Origin: Eustoma russellianum | Taxonomy: Eukaryota > Streptophyta > Magnoliopsida > Gentianales > Gentianaceae | Assembly: GCA_036186865.1 (NCBI GenBank) | Contig: AP025055.1 | Location: 21,107,848-21,171,847 of the forward strand | Reading direction: 5' to 3' | DNA: 64,000 nucleotides | Part shown: in pieces, positions 52,323 through 63,959 of the stretch | Layout of the letters: each line of letters begins with the position of its first letter | Position numbering within the stretch: position 1 is the first letter of the stretch | Made by a program: the position numbers and the translations under genes | Notes under the pieces: generated by a model | What the model saw: only the letters and a program-made list of their open reading frames with translations | Database searches by the model: none | What the model was told of the DNA's origin: nothing

Positions 52323-54437
52323 CCAAACTTGAACAACCTTTCTTGGTTTTGAAATGTTAAAATCATGTTGCATATAATGAACAAATAGTGGATTTTGATG
52401 CATAGAATATGATTGAAAAGGGGCTGCACATTTATGACTAGTTGAATAAGCATTGTAAGTTCTATATGCATTTGAATGTTGCCATGTATATGAGTTATAT
52501 CTTGGCCGTGTACAAGCATTGATTTTAGGCCGTGTATAAGCAAGATGTTGTGTGTGTCTAGGCCGTGTGTTGTAAACTGATTTAGGCCGAGAGTATGTCA
52601 TGTTCTTCACATAAGCATGTTGTTGCATATAAGGCATAACTTGAGCAGATTGCATACTACTTTGTTTAGTCATTCTTGTATACATGTAAGCATGGTTTCT
52701 AGGTGTATTTACCTTCCTATATGTTGATGCATTTTGCAATCTTTGTGATGAAGGTGGTGTGGGCAGAATAGGTTCATTTCTAAATGCATTTGGCCTATAT
52801 TTCATGTTGGTTGAAGATGATACAAATGTTGTTTCCTTAGGTGTGTATTCAGCTTCTTTAACATATCCAAGACCTTGTTTGTTATTTCCATGCTTTTGAG
52901 ATGCAATAAGAGTGTCTAACATGTTGGAAGCATATTGTTCTAAAGATTTGTTCAAGTCTAGGTTGCATGCTTTCAATGATTCAAATTCAGTTTGTATTTC
53001 ATGTAATTTAGACTTTAAAACGTTGAAATCAACACATTGCACACATTGCACATTTTCATGTTTGTTCTTAAGTTCCTTAATCTGATTTTGCATTGAACTA
53101 ATAGTGTTAGATGATTCAAGTTGAAGAACTTCTAGTTGAGAAGTTAGATTCAAGTTAGACGTCTCCAACTTGTTCTTCTCCTCAACTATTCTTTTCTTCT
53201 CCTTGGATAGCTTCTTATATCTATCATGCAACTTTTCTAATTCATCCAACAATTCATCTTGAGTAAAATCACATTCGGAATCAGAATCGAATATTACCTC
53301 ATTTGTAGACTTTGAAGCCAAACATGTTTGTGCAACTTCAGATTCCTCCTCGGATTCGGATGAAGATGTGTCATCCCAAGTGCTTGAACTTGCCTTGAGA
53401 GCTTTCTTCCTCCTTTGCATAGGTTCTACTCTAGTTTTTGTCCTTGTCTTTTCATCCATGTCACGGTTTTTGTTCTTGTTTGGACAATCATATGAGATGT
53501 GTCCTTGTTTGCCACATTCATAACACTTAAGTTCTTTATCATACCATTTGCCATCTTGTTTGTTAGATTTCACATTGATAGGGGCGGCTGATTTTGCTTG
53601 TCTTTTAGTTGGTCTTTTCTTGAAAAACTTCCTTAAACGCCTAGCTAACAACATTATGTCTTCTTCATCACTTTCATCATCACTTTCATACTCGGCTTGA
53701 TTAGATGATTCGGGTTCATTTGTTACAAATGCAAGTGATTTAGACTTGTTACTAGTTTCAGCCTTTCTTATATTCAACTTGTTTTCATAAACTTTTAAAG
53801 AACCTATCAATTCATCAAGTTTTATTTGAGAAAGATCTTTGCTTTCTTCAATGGCACTAACTTTGGCATCCCATTCAATTGGCAAACTTCTCAAAACTTT
53901 TTGCACTTTTTCTTTCATCAAAAACGTTTTACCAAGGGATTCAAGTGAGTTGTATAAGTTTGTAAGCCTTAAATCCATATCAACAATTGATTCATTAGGC
54001 AGTAAATGGAATGTTTCAAGTGTAGTCATTAACATGTTAATCTTTGATTCCTTTACTTGATTAGTTCCTTCATGCTTCATTTCAAGACATTTCCACATAT
54101 CCTTTGCACTTGAACATGAAGAGACATAGGCAGATTCACTCCTACTTAAACCATTCAACAACAATTGCATTGCTTTAGCATTAAGACTCATTTTCTTTTT
54201 ATCTTCATCACTCCAATCTTTTCTATATTTCTCAACTACTTGTGATAAGCCTTCAATTATAACATGCTTAGTAGGCACATAAGGTCCATCTTCAATGATA
54301 GACCACAAGTCTATGTCAATAGCCATTAAGAACAATTTCATCCTAAGTTTCCAATGACTAAAGTTTTCTCCATCAAAAAGAGGTGGTCTTTGTGTGGACA
54401 TGCCTTCTAATTCTATTTTCATGTGTGACTTAGACAT
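52299..54437 (-). CDS. gag: Copia C4 Gag
   Basis: 712 aa from ATG 54437. Same domain order as C3: capsid-like N-terminus, zinc knuckle at 305-318, acidic stretch, coiled coil, Tyr/His/Arg-rich tail. It is two residues shorter because six bases are missing at 'EQ(FKN)ASNML', which reads EQYASNML here (near 52930). 'NEVIFDSDSE' replaces 'NEVTFDSDSE'. The frame is otherwise intact. Confidence 0.95.
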   Translation of the reverse strand: MSKSHMKIELEGMSTQRPPLFDGENFSHWKLRMKLFLMAIDIDLWSIIEDGPYVPTKHVIIEGLSQVVEKYRKDWSDEDKKKMSLNAKAMQLLLNGLSRSESAYVSSCSSAKDMWKCLEMKHEGTNQVKESKINMLMTTLETFHLLPNESIVDMDLRLTNLYNSLESLGKTFLMKEKVQKVLRSLPIEWDAKVSAIEESKDLSQIKLDELIGSLKVYENKLNIRKAETSNKSKSLAFVTNEPESSNQAEYESDDESDEEDIMLLARRLRKFFKKRPTKRQAKSAAPINVKSNKQDGKWYDKELKCYECGKQGHISYDCPNKNKNRDMDEKTRTKTRVEPMQRRKKALKASSSTWDDTSSSESEEESEVAQTCLASKSTNEVIFDSDSECDFTQDELLDELEKLHDRYKKLSKEKKRIVEEKNKLETSNLNLTSQLEVLQLESSNTISSMQNQIKELKNKHENVQCVQCVDFNVLKSKLHEIQTEFESLKACNLDLNKSLEQYASNMLDTLIASQKHGNNKQGLGYVKEAEYTPKETTFVSSSTNMKYRPNAFRNEPILPTPPSSQRLQNASTYRKVNTPRNHAYMYTRMTKQSSMQSAQVMPYMQQHAYVKNMTYSRPKSVYNTRPRHTQHLAYTRPKINACTRPRYNSYTWQHSNAYRTYNAYSTSHKCAAPFQSYSMHQNPLFVHYMQHDFNISKPRKVVQVWVPKGTLT

Positions 54438-54601
54438 GCTTCTTAGTGTGTGAGAAAACGTTTAAAACACTTATAAGAAGGAAAGAAAGTGTCACCTTGT
54501 TGTAGATACCAAATATGAAGAATATAAGACAACCAGAAAATTTCCAGCAACTTGGAGTGTAAACTGTTTTCAGCTCAAATAAGAATATGGTGCTCAACCT
54601 T

Positions 54602-54613
54602 GCTCTGATACCA
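54602..54613 (-). other. Primer binding site of C4 (tRNA-Met)
   Basis: TGGTATCAGAGC on the minus strand, two bases from the LTR. The leader of about 160 nt (54438-54601) has no ORF. Confidence 0.92.
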
Positions 54614-55745
54614 CTTGTTGGACCTGTATAGCACCACTAGAGGGGGGGGGGTGAATAGTGGGTTAGCGGAAATTACACTACAATTACCTTCAAAAACTTG
54701 TTTGAAGACCCCTTTGCCTCTTTAGCCTCAAATTCTGAAATTTCCAGAAACAGTTCAATGTTTTGAGTGCTTTGGTTGAACCACTTATACACCTGTGCAA
54801 GCTCTCAAACTTGGCAGAGATCAAGTTTAGAATGTTTATAGTATGTCATAAAAATTTCAATCAATTCCAAGCAAGTTTGCACGTTCAAATAAGCAAGATA
54901 AGTAAAGTGTGCAATTCTGGCAGTTTCAGGCAGAATGTTAGCTTAACTTCAAACGATGATATCTCAAAATCTATCCGTGCTATTTTGATGAATCTTATGT
55001 CAAATTAAACCTTATGATGTCTAGTTTAATTTGATATAAGGCTCACTTCAAGATTCGCAGGATAACCTATTCAAATTGAACAAGTTTTGCACACTGGTCA
55101 GAATTGTTCACAGAATGTAGCAACAATTTTGTGAAGACGATTTGAATATGCTAAACACTTTAGAATTTAGTGATTCTTGCGGCTACTGAAAGCTAACACA
55201 TTGAAGTATAATATATCCAAAATTCATGCAATTCTAAGACTGTTTGCTTGTTCAATTATGCGTGCCAAGTTAGTGTAACGTTCAGCCAGAAAACAGTAAG
55301 TGCAGGAAATAAGTAAAGAACACAAGGAATTATCCTGGTTCGGTCAACGTGACCTACTCCAGTCCCAAGAGACACCTTCTCTTGGATTTCACTAAACACC
55401 AAACACCAAAGTCACCTTACAAAGCCAAAGGAAGAAGCTTTTCACCAACTTCTTCAAGAGGCTTCACCAAAACAAACAGCACCTAGTTTGTTTCACCTTT
55501 GCACCTTTTGCTCACCTCTAAGGAGTAAGCTTTATACACCAGCTTCTCCCTTACAATATGTCGTTTGAAAGGTGTTGAAATGACAAGAAATGAAGAACTA
55601 TACAATCATAAAGCTTGCTACAAATGTGTTCTTCAATATAGAAGAGTAGAAGAGAAGAATGGAGATGAAGAGCTAATTGTCTTGCTTGCTTTCTTGCTCT
55701 TTTTCGTTGGATCTTGTGGTGCGTTTTACTCTTCATCTTTGGAGC

Positions 55746-55753
55746 TATTTATA
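55746..55753 (-). promoter_or_regulatory. TATA box in C4 5' LTR
   Basis: TATAAATA on the minus strand, the probable core promoter of C4. Confidence 0.7.
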
Positions 55754-57380
55754 GCCAAGAGGACAGCCTAAAGGCTCCTCAAAAAGACGTTGGAATGGCT
55801 TGAGAAATGGAGAAAATTCAGCACTTTTCTAGCTAGTCAAATGATGCTTATCTTTTGTTGCTTTGAATTGGTCTTCCAGCCGAAATCTTATCCTTCATCT
55901 TATGCCATTATAGCCGTTGAAATGAGGTGGAAAATGACTCCATTAGAACGTTTAAAAGATAGCTCCAATCAGCAATTCCCATGTGTAAATAACTTGCCAT
56001 GTGTGCAGCTGAATTGGCATGTATTTTGAACAACTTTGGCTCCTCATTTTGAATGTCAAATAGACGTTGGAATGCCTAGAATCAAGGCATTGGAGAATAG
56101 TTCAAAGATAGATAGAAATCACCCAAGCCTTTGAATTTGAATTGGTCTCCAATTTTTGAACATATAGCCGTTTGAATGTAGCTAAAAGATAGAGAGAATT
56201 CAGCTTGACTTGGTCTTCAATCATATAGCCGTTTGCATGGCTTTGGTTGAGAGATTTTTGCTTCAACTTTGCTACATTGTAGGACTTGCTTTTGACACTC
56301 ATCATAATCTGAATTTTTACCATATATCATACGAAATGTTGCTTCATTTTTGAGCCAAGATAGTCGTTGCAATATATGCAAGAATAGCCATTTGAAATCA
56401 GCATCAAAATAGGATTTGTTTCAACTTGCCTTGACTTGTTCAAAATCTGAAAATTTGAACATAATTTGTGTGCCAATATCCGTGTGCACCCATATAATAT
56501 ATAGTCATTTATGTCTTCAACATGTAGCATAGAATACCATATGAAGAATGCCAAGAATTCCAAGAAAACCATAGATGTGATAACCATAACATAAGAATTC
56601 CAATTGAGATACCATGCTGCCCGTTTCCATAAATATAGGACACGTACCATATGTGACATAAACACATATAAACATCATATAAACAATATATAACACGTTG
56701 GAAGATCCATTGGCAAGTGAAGAGACCAGAATACCCCTTAGCACAAAAATAGGAATTTTGTCCTAGGATGAACCTAGACATGGTGCTGCTCCAGATTCAT
56801 TTTTGCCATGGTGTGACATGACATATAAATGTGTCATATGATCATATAAATCCGTTGGAAGAAGACCAAATAAGAATGAGAAGTCCAAATGGTGAAATTA
56901 CCAAAATAACCCTTATAAAGATCAATAAGCTTCACCACCGTGTCAAGTCAATTTTTATCCGTGTCAAGCATGCTTTTCCTCAGCCAATTTGATTCTAAAT
57001 TGAATAAGGATCATGTGGGCTTTTGAATCACTCAATTTGGAGTTCATTTGCTCAAGATATGAACCAAAACCTGCAATAGAATACTAAACCGAGCAATTTG
57101 CCTTATATTGTAAGTCATGTGACTTCAAGGCTTGGTTAGATCATATAATTAACATGTATTGGCATATATATCATCTAAGATCAGTTTGAACATGTATTGA
57201 TTTAGACATGTGATTGAATTGGCCAAGTTCAATCTCATGATCTTAATCAAACTTGTTCAATCTTGATTCATTCAATCAATTTCACATTCAATCTCATGCA
57301 CACATATACTTTAAACGTTACACACACATACATGCTCACATATGCATTTTGCAATCATTCAAACATGATATATCACAACA

Positions 57381-57435
57381 ATCTCCCCCTTTTGATGATA
57401 ATTTTGCAATCATTCAAACATGATATATCACAACA
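57381..57435 (-). repeat. 55-bp U3 extension with internal PPT (right LTR of C4)
   Basis: Same sequence as 48683-48737. It abuts the TSD AAATT directly, so the extended end is the one that was integrated. Confidence 0.92.
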
Positions 57436-58186
57436 AAATTCAAGTTCAAGTAGACTCAATCTCCAACCCGCATTTGAATTCAACATCTCAACCATGTGAA
57501 GACATCTCACACGCCTAGAAAGGCTTCCACACGCCAACTTGGAGATAAGAAAAGGATGGGATCATAATTCAAAGATTGAATTCAAGTTTGAAGTCAAATT
57601 GAATCCAATCTTCAACTAGCTTTTGAATTCAAGTTCAACAACATCTCCAACACCAATTTCATCACCAAACATGACTAGATTCATTGAAGATAACATCTTT
57701 CAAGCATTTCAATTTTTAGCTAGAATTATCTTAGTTTAAATTTTCAAGCAAAGTTCAAATTCAAACATTTGTTAGATAGCTTTATTTTGAATTATCTCTA
57801 GCCATCTCAAGCTAAAGGGGGGCGACTTCTAGGCCTATAAATAGGACCCCTTTGGCTGGTTGTAGACTCACCTTTCGATGAATAACAATTCTTGATATTT
57901 TCTTCACTTTTGAGTGATACTTTATTTTCTTGGTTTTGCATTAAAAACCTAAGTTAAGATCCTTCAAAGTTGAGCGATTTGAAGGTATTGCCATTGCTAA
58001 AAGGTGCCGTCCAGGAGGGCCATCTTGGTTTGCCTGATCAACGACCATCTTATAGTGTTGGTCTTGCTCGTTGTCCACACGTTTGATCACTAAGGAAGCA
58101 AGGGGAAGTTTACTTCTTTGTGCCTAACCCTTTGTGAAGGACGTTTGGAAGGCGGAATTGTTGGAGCCCACGAGTTGCACGCATCA
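57436..58186 (+). repeat. CRM-A 3' LTR, right part
   Basis: Begins with the TSD AAATT and continues the LTR to GTTGCACGCATCA. TATA box at 57836-57843. Confidence 0.92.
57836..57843 (+). promoter_or_regulatory. TATA box in CRM-A 3' LTR
   Basis: TATAAATA in GGCCTATAAATAGGACC. It could give outward transcription into the outer gypsy element. Confidence 0.6.
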
Positions 58187-58530
58187 GCCTAGGGTTCCCT
58201 ATCCGTAGAAGAGCAAAGGAAGGACGGCTTAAGGGTTTTTGTTATGATGGTCATGTTGATGGACTTTTTATGAACTTGTGTTGGGAACATTGATTTTCGG
58301 ATTTCCTCATTTTGCGAACATGTTTGTAAGACTTATGATGGATGTTTAGACTCTTTTATTTTAGAAGTTTTTATTCTGCCTCGGTTTTGCTTACCTGTTG
58401 ATGTGTAAGCAGGAAGGTCCACATATTTTGTTATGGACTACGACATGTTATAGATTGACTCCTTGTACTCTCTGTAGTGAAGTACGGTGGGTGCACCGTA
58501 TCTAGCCAGGCCAGGGTGCGGGGCGCTACA
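58187..58530 (+). repeat. Right end of the outer gypsy 5' LTR
   Basis: Begins with the TSD GCCTA and ends GGGCGCTACA directly before a primer site. There is no ORF. It continues from 17254 when CRM-A is set aside. Confidence 0.75.
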
Positions 58531-58532
58531 GG

Positions 58533-58545
58533 TGGTATTAGAGCC
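58533..58545 (+). other. Primer binding site of the outer gypsy element
   Basis: TGGTATTAGAGCC matches the tRNA-Met primer site with one T for C change. It lies two bases after the LTR end and establishes the element's plus orientation. Confidence 0.8.
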
Positions 58546-58820
58546 GAGACTCTAGATCCGGGCAGAATATAGAATTAAGTTATGATTTTAGAAATCTAAG
58601 TTGGACCTTAGATGTAAGTCATGATCCTAGATTAGAGTTGACCTTAGACTAGAATGACTTAGACTGGAAATTAGAGTCATGACTTAATAACGAAAATCTT
58701 TGTCTATGAAATTTTATATCGCCTTCAGTTATCCATTTAAACTCCTATTGGAAGAATTAAATTCTGTCACTTATTACGACATTCCAACTTTGAATAAAAC
58801 TCTGACACTTCATAGTGTAG
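58546..58820 (+). other. Leader of the outer gypsy element
   Basis: 275 bp between the primer site and the gag ATG, with repeated GACCTTAGA/TTAGACT motifs. No coding frame is supported. Confidence 0.6.
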
Positions 58821-58968
58821 ATGACACGACCACGAGGCAGACCTGCCAGGGCCAGACCAGAGGTGCAGGAGCCTATTCCACCTCCACCTGCTCAGGTCCT
58901 AACACTACAACTACCACAGGATCAAAATCCGCCCCCGGCTCAGAATATTCCCCCACCCCAGGGGCCTT
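58821..58968 (+). pseudogene. gag: First 49 codons of the outer gypsy gag, cut by C5
   Basis: The ATG at 58821 opens a frame starting MTRPRGRPARARPEV, followed by a run rich in Pro and Gln. This is the usual start of Tekay/Del-type Gag. The frame enters the C5 LTR at 58969 and stops four bases later. The rest of gag and pol would lie beyond C5, outside the window. The clade name is tentative because no RT is visible. Confidence 0.7.
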
Positions 58969-61636
58969 TGTTGTGATATATCATGTTTGAATGATTGCAA
59001 AATGCATATGTGAGCATGTATGTGTGTAACGTTTAAAGTATATGTGTGCATGAGATTGAATGTGAAATTGATTGAATGAATCAAGATTGAACAAGTTTGA
59101 TTAAGATCATGAGATTGAACTTGGCCAATTCAATCACATGTCTAAATCAATACATGTTCAAACTGATCTTAGATGATATATATGCCAATACATGTTAATT
59201 ATATGATCTAACCAAGCCTTGAAGTCACATGACTTACAATGTAAGGCAAATTGCTCGGTTTAGTATTCTATTGCAGGTTTTGGTTCATATCTTGAGAAAA
59301 TGAACTCCAAATTGAGTGATTCAAAAGCCCACATGATCCTTATTCAATTTAGAATCTAATTGGCTGAGGAGAAGCATGCTTGACACGGATGAAAACTGAC
59401 TTGACACGGTGGTGAAGCTTATTGATCTTTATAAGGGTTATTTTGGTAATTTCACCATTTGGACTTCTCATTCTTATTTGGTCTTCTTCCAACGGATTTA
59501 TATGATCATATGACACATTTATAAGTCATGTCACATCATGGCAAAAATGAATCTGGAGCAGCACCATGTCTAGGTTCATCCTAGGACAAAATTCCTATTT
59601 TTGTGCTAAGGGGTATTCTGGTCTCTTCACTTGCCAATGGATCTTCCAACGTGTTATATATTGTTTATATGATGTTTATATGTGTTTATGTCACATATGG
59701 TACGTGCCCTATATTTATGGAAACGGGCAGCATGGTATCTCAATTGGAATTCTTATGTTATGGATATCACATCTATGGTTTTCTTGGAATTCTTGGCATT
59801 CTTCATATGGTATTCTATGCTACATGTTGAAGACATAAATGGCTATATATTATATGTGTGCACACGGTTATTGGCACACAAATCATGTTCAAATTTTCAG
59901 ATTTTGAACAAGTCAAGGCAAGTTGAAATAAATCCTATTTTGATGCTGATCTTAGATGGCTATTCTTGAGATAGTTACAAACGGCTATTTTGGTTAAAAT
60001 GTGGAGCAAAAATCTCTCAATACAAACGGCTATTTTGGTTCAAAGTTGGAGCAAAAATCTCTCAACCAAAGCCATATGCAAACAGCTATATTCAAACGTT
60101 GAAGACTAGTTCAAATTCAAAGGTTTGGCTGATTTCTATCTATCTTTGAATTATTCTCCAATGCCTATCTTCAAGGGCATTTCAACGTTCATGTAGTATT
60201 CAAAATGAGGAGATAAAATTCAGCTGCATACATGGCAAGTTATTCACACATGGATATTGCTGATTGGAGTTGCCTTTTAAACGTTTAAATGGAGCCATTT
60301 TCTACCTAAATTCCAACGGCTATTATGGGATAAAAGTTCAGGTTGGAAGACTATTTCAAAGCATTCAAAAATTCAGTTTTATCTTGAAAGTCAAATGCTG
60401 AATTTTGGTAGCTAAAAGGGTGCTGAAATTTCTCCATTCTCATCCATACCAAACGGCTACTTTGAGGAGCCTTTAGGCTGTCCTCTTGGCTATAAATAGC
60501 TCCAAAGATGAAGAGTAAAATGCACCACAAGATCCAACGAAAAAGAGCAAGAAAGCAAGCAAGACAATTAGCTCTTTGTCTCCATTCTTCTCTTCTACTC
60601 TTCTATATTGAAGAACACATTTGTAGCAAGCTTTATGATTGTATAGTTCTTCATTTCTTGTCATTTCAACACCTTTCAAACGACATATTGTAAGGGAGAA
60701 GCTGGTGTATAAAGCTTACTCCTTAGAGGTGAGCAAAAGGTGAAAAGGTGCAAAGGTGAAACAAACTAGTGCTGATTTTCAGTTTTGGTGCAGCCTCTTG
60801 AAGAAGTTGGTGAAAAGCTTCTTCCTTTGGCTTTGTAAGGTGACTTTGGTGTTTGGTGTTTAGTGAAATCCAAGAGAAGGTGTCTCTTGGGACTGGAGTA
60901 GGTCACATTGACCGAACTAGGATAATTCCTTGTGTTCTTTACTTATTTCCTGCACTTACTGTTTTCTGGCTGAAAGTTACACTAACTTGGCACGCATAAT
61001 TAAACAAGCAAACAGTCTTAGAATTGCATGAATTTTGGATATATTATACTTCAATGTGTTAGCTTTCAGTAGCCGTAAGAATCACTAAATTCTAAGGTGT
61101 TTAGCATATTCAAATCGTCTTCACAAAATTGTTGCTACATTCTGTGAGCAATTCTGACCAGTGTGCAAAACTTGTTCAATTTGGATAGGTTATCCTGCGA
61201 ATCTTGGAGTGAGCCTTATATCAAATTAAACTAGACATCATAAGGTTTAATGTGACATAAGATTCATCAAAATAGCACGGGTAGATTTTGAGATATCATC
61301 GTTTGAAGTTAAGCTAACATTCTGCCTGAAACTGCCAGAATTGCACACTTTACTTATCTTGCTTATTTGAACGTGCAAACTTGCTTGGAATTGACTGAAA
61401 TTTTTATGACATACTATAAACATTCTAAACTTGATCTCTGCCAAGTTTGAGAGCTTGCACAGGTGTATAAGTGGTTCAACCAAAGCACTCAAAACATTGA
61501 ACTGTTTCTGGAAATTTCAGAATCTGAGGCTAAAGAGGCAAAGGGGTCTTCAAACAAGTTTTTGAAGGTAATTGTAGTGTAATTTCCGCTAACCCACTAT
61601 TCACCCCCCCTCTAGTGGTGCTATACAGGTCCAACA
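58969..61636 (+). repeat. Copia C5 5' LTR (2668 bp)
   Basis: TGTTGTGATATATCATG to CAGGTCCAACA. TATA box at 60491-60498. The mid-U3 region (about 59960-60470) differs from C0 and C1 and carries several CAAACGGCTATTTTGG copies. Confidence 0.94.
60491..60498 (+). promoter_or_regulatory. TATA box in C5 5' LTR
   Basis: TATAAATA in GGCTATAAATAGCTCC, the probable core promoter of C5. Confidence 0.7.
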
Positions 61637-61638
61637 AG

Positions 61639-61650
61639 TGGTATCAGAGA
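61639..61650 (+). other. Primer binding site of C5 (tRNA-Met)
   Basis: TGGTATCAGAGA, two bases after the LTR; the last base differs from the C of the other copies. The leader runs to 61814. Confidence 0.88.
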
Positions 61651-61814
61651 AAGGTTGAGCACCATATTCTTATTTGAGCTGAAAACAGTTTACACTCCAA
61701 GTTGCTGGAAATTTTCTGGTTGTCTTATATTCTTCATATTTGGTATCTACAACAAGGTGACACTTTCTTTCCTTCTTATAAGTGTTTTAAACGTTTTCTC
61801 ACACACTAAGAAGC

Positions 61815-63959
61815 ATGTCTAAGTCACACATGAAAATAGAATTAGAAGGCATGTCCACACAAAGACCACCTCTTTTTGATGGAGAAAACTTTAGTCATTG
61901 GAAACTTAGGATGAAATTGTTCTTAATGGCTATTGACATAGACTTGTGGTCTATCATTGAAGATGGACCTTATGTGCCTACTAAGCATGTTATAATTGAA
62001 GGCTTATCACAAGTAGTAGAGAAATATAGAAAAGATTGGAGTGATGAAGATAAAAAGAAAATGAGTCTTAATGCTAAAGCAATGCAATTATTGTTGAATG
62101 GTTTAAGTAGGAGTGAATCTGCCTATGTCTCTTCATGTTCAAGTGCAAAGGATATGTGGAAATGTCTTGAAATGAAGCATGAAGGAACTAATCAAGTAAA
62201 GGAATCAAAGATTAACATGTTAATGACTACACTTGAAACATTCCATTTACTGCCTAATGAATCAATTGTTGATATGGATTTAAGGCTTACAAACTTATAC
62301 AACTCACTTGAATCCCTTGGTAAAACGTTTTTGATGAAAGAAAAAGTGCAAAAAGTTTTGAGAAGTTTGCCAATTGAATGGGATGCCAAAGTTAGTGCCA
62401 TTGAAGAAAGCAAAGATCTTTCTCAAATAAAACTTGATGAATTGATAGGTTCTTTAAAAGTTTATGAAAACAAGTTGAATATAAGAAAGGCTGAAACTAG
62501 TAACAAGTCTAAATCACTTGCATTTGTAACAAATGAACCCGAATCATCTAATCAAGCCGAGTATGAAAGTGATGATGAAAGTGATGAAGAAGACATAATG
62601 TTGTTAGCTAGGCGTTTAAGGAAGTTTTTCAAGAAAAGACCAACTAAAAGACAAGCAAAATCAGCCGCCCCTATCAATGTGAAATCTAACAAACAAGATG
62701 GCAAATGGTATGATAAAGAACTTAAGTGTTATGAATGTGGCAAACAAGGACACATCTCATATGATTGTCCAAACAAGAACAAAAACCGTGACATGGATGA
62801 AAAGACAAGGACAAAAACTAGAGTAGAACCTATGCAAAGGAGGAAGAAAGCTCTCAAGGCAAGTTCAAGCACTTGGGATGACACATCTTCATCCGAATCC
62901 GAGGAGGAATCTGAAGTTGCACAAACATGTTTGGCTTCAAAGTCTACAAATGAGGTAACATTCGATTCTGATTCCGAATGTGATTTTACTCAAGATGAAT
63001 TGTTGGATGAATTAGAAAAGTTGCATAATAGATATAAGAAGCTATCCAAGGAGAAGAAAAGAATAGTTGAGGAGAAGAACAAGTTGGAGACGTCTAACTT
63101 GAATCTAACTTCTCAACTAGAAGTTCTTCAACTTGAATCATCTAACACTATTAGTTCAATGCAAAATCAGATCAAGGAACTTAAGAACAAACATGAAAAT
63201 GTGCAATGTATGCAATGTGTTGATTTCAACGTTTTAAAGTCTAAATTGCATGAAATACAAACTGAATTTGAATCATTAAAAGCATGCAACCTAGACTTGA
63301 ACAAATCTTTAGAACAATTTAAGAATGGTTCCAACATGTTAGACACTCTTATTGCATCTCAAAAGCATGGAAATGACAAACAAGGTCTTGGATATGTTAA
63401 AGAAGCTGAATACACACCTAAGGAAACAACATTTGTATCATCTTCAACCAACATGAAATATAGGCCAAATGCATCTAGAAATGAACCTATTCTGCCCACA
63501 CCACCTTCATCACAAAGATTGCAAAATGCATCAACAGATAGGAAGGTAAATACACCTAGAAACCATGCTTACATGTATACAAGAATGCCTAAACAAAGTA
63601 GTATGAAATCTGCTCAAGTTATGCCTTATATGCAACAACATGCTTATGTGAAGAACATGACATACTCTCGGCCTAAATCAGTTTACAACACACGGCCTAG
63701 ACACACACAGCATCTTGCTTATACACGGCCTAAATTCAATGCTTATACACGGCCAAGATATAACTCATATACATGGCAACATTCAAATGCATATAGAACT
63801 TACAATGCTTATCCAACTAGACATAAATGTGCAGCCCCTTTTCAATCATATTCTATGTATCAAAATCCACTATTTGTTCATTATATGCAACATGATTTTA
63901 ACATTTCAAAACCAAGAAAGGTTGTTCAAGTTTGGGTACCTAAAGGTACACTAACATGA
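61815..63959 (+). CDS. gag: Copia C5 Gag
   Basis: 714 aa from ATG 61815. Capsid-like N-terminus with the RPPLFDGENFSHWK motif (17-30), zinc knuckle CYECGKQGHISYDC (305-318), acidic Ser-rich stretch, coiled coil about 395-500, Tyr/His/Arg-rich tail. It differs from C3 and C4 in the coiled-coil region ('LHNRYK' for 'LHDRYK'; 'CMQCVD' for 'CVQCVD') and shares these forms with C1, so C1 and C5 are sister copies. The frame ends in the candidate intron, whose donor TTTGG|GTACC is at 63935/63936. The acceptor is beyond the window. Confidence 0.95.
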   Translation: MSKSHMKIELEGMSTQRPPLFDGENFSHWKLRMKLFLMAIDIDLWSIIEDGPYVPTKHVIIEGLSQVVEKYRKDWSDEDKKKMSLNAKAMQLLLNGLSRSESAYVSSCSSAKDMWKCLEMKHEGTNQVKESKINMLMTTLETFHLLPNESIVDMDLRLTNLYNSLESLGKTFLMKEKVQKVLRSLPIEWDAKVSAIEESKDLSQIKLDELIGSLKVYENKLNIRKAETSNKSKSLAFVTNEPESSNQAEYESDDESDEEDIMLLARRLRKFFKKRPTKRQAKSAAPINVKSNKQDGKWYDKELKCYECGKQGHISYDCPNKNKNRDMDEKTRTKTRVEPMQRRKKALKASSSTWDDTSSSESEEESEVAQTCLASKSTNEVTFDSDSECDFTQDELLDELEKLHNRYKKLSKEKKRIVEEKNKLETSNLNLTSQLEVLQLESSNTISSMQNQIKELKNKHENVQCMQCVDFNVLKSKLHEIQTEFESLKACNLDLNKSLEQFKNGSNMLDTLIASQKHGNDKQGLGYVKEAEYTPKETTFVSSSTNMKYRPNASRNEPILPTPPSSQRLQNASTDRKVNTPRNHAYMYTRMPKQSSMKSAQVMPYMQQHAYVKNMTYSRPKSVYNTRPRHTQHLAYTRPKFNAYTRPRYNSYTWQHSNAYRTYNAYPTRHKCAAPFQSYSMYQNPLFVHYMQHDFNISKPRKVVQVWVPKGTLT

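Larger units (their letters stand above)
45920..57435 (-). mobile_element. Copia C4, structurally complete Sirevirus-like element with extended LTRs (minus strand)
   Basis: TSD AAATT is perfect at 45915-45919 and 57436-57440. LTRs are 2818 and 2820 bp, with a handful of differences and a longer G run in the right copy. Gag (712 codons) and Pol (1070 codons) are open. Both LTRs end with a 55-bp addition containing a second PPT and a second LTR tip. It is inserted in the 3' LTR of CRM-A. Confidence 0.95.
54616..57435 (-). repeat. Copia C4 5' LTR (2820 bp)
   Basis: Matches 45920-48737. Differences seen by eye include the G-run length near 54645 and single bases near 54729, 55159, 55188 and 55229. 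Minus-strand TATA box at 55746-55753. The 55-bp extension is at 57381-57435. Confidence 0.94.
17255..58186 (+). mobile_element. CRM-A, Ty3/gypsy chromovirus-like element, split by two insertions
   Basis: TSD GCCTA is perfect at 17250-17254 and 58187-58191; LTR tips are TGATG and CATCA. Own parts: 5' LTR 17255-18664; primer site 18668; leader 18682-18767 and 38908-40489; gag-pol 40490-45193 with frameshifts; PPT 45193-45204; 3' LTR 45205-45919 plus 57441-58186. CRM-B sits in the leader and C4 in the 3' LTR. Assignment to the CRM clade rests on the RT/RNase H/integrase sequence type, the lack of a canonical chromodomain, and the reading frame crossing into the LTR. The LTRs differ at about ten bases plus indels by eye, so it is older than CRM-B and C3. 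Confidence 0.9.

Noticed and set aside
58700..58990. 96-codon ORF across the outer gypsy leader
   Set aside because: Wrong frame; the frame with a gypsy Gag start begins at ATG 58821.
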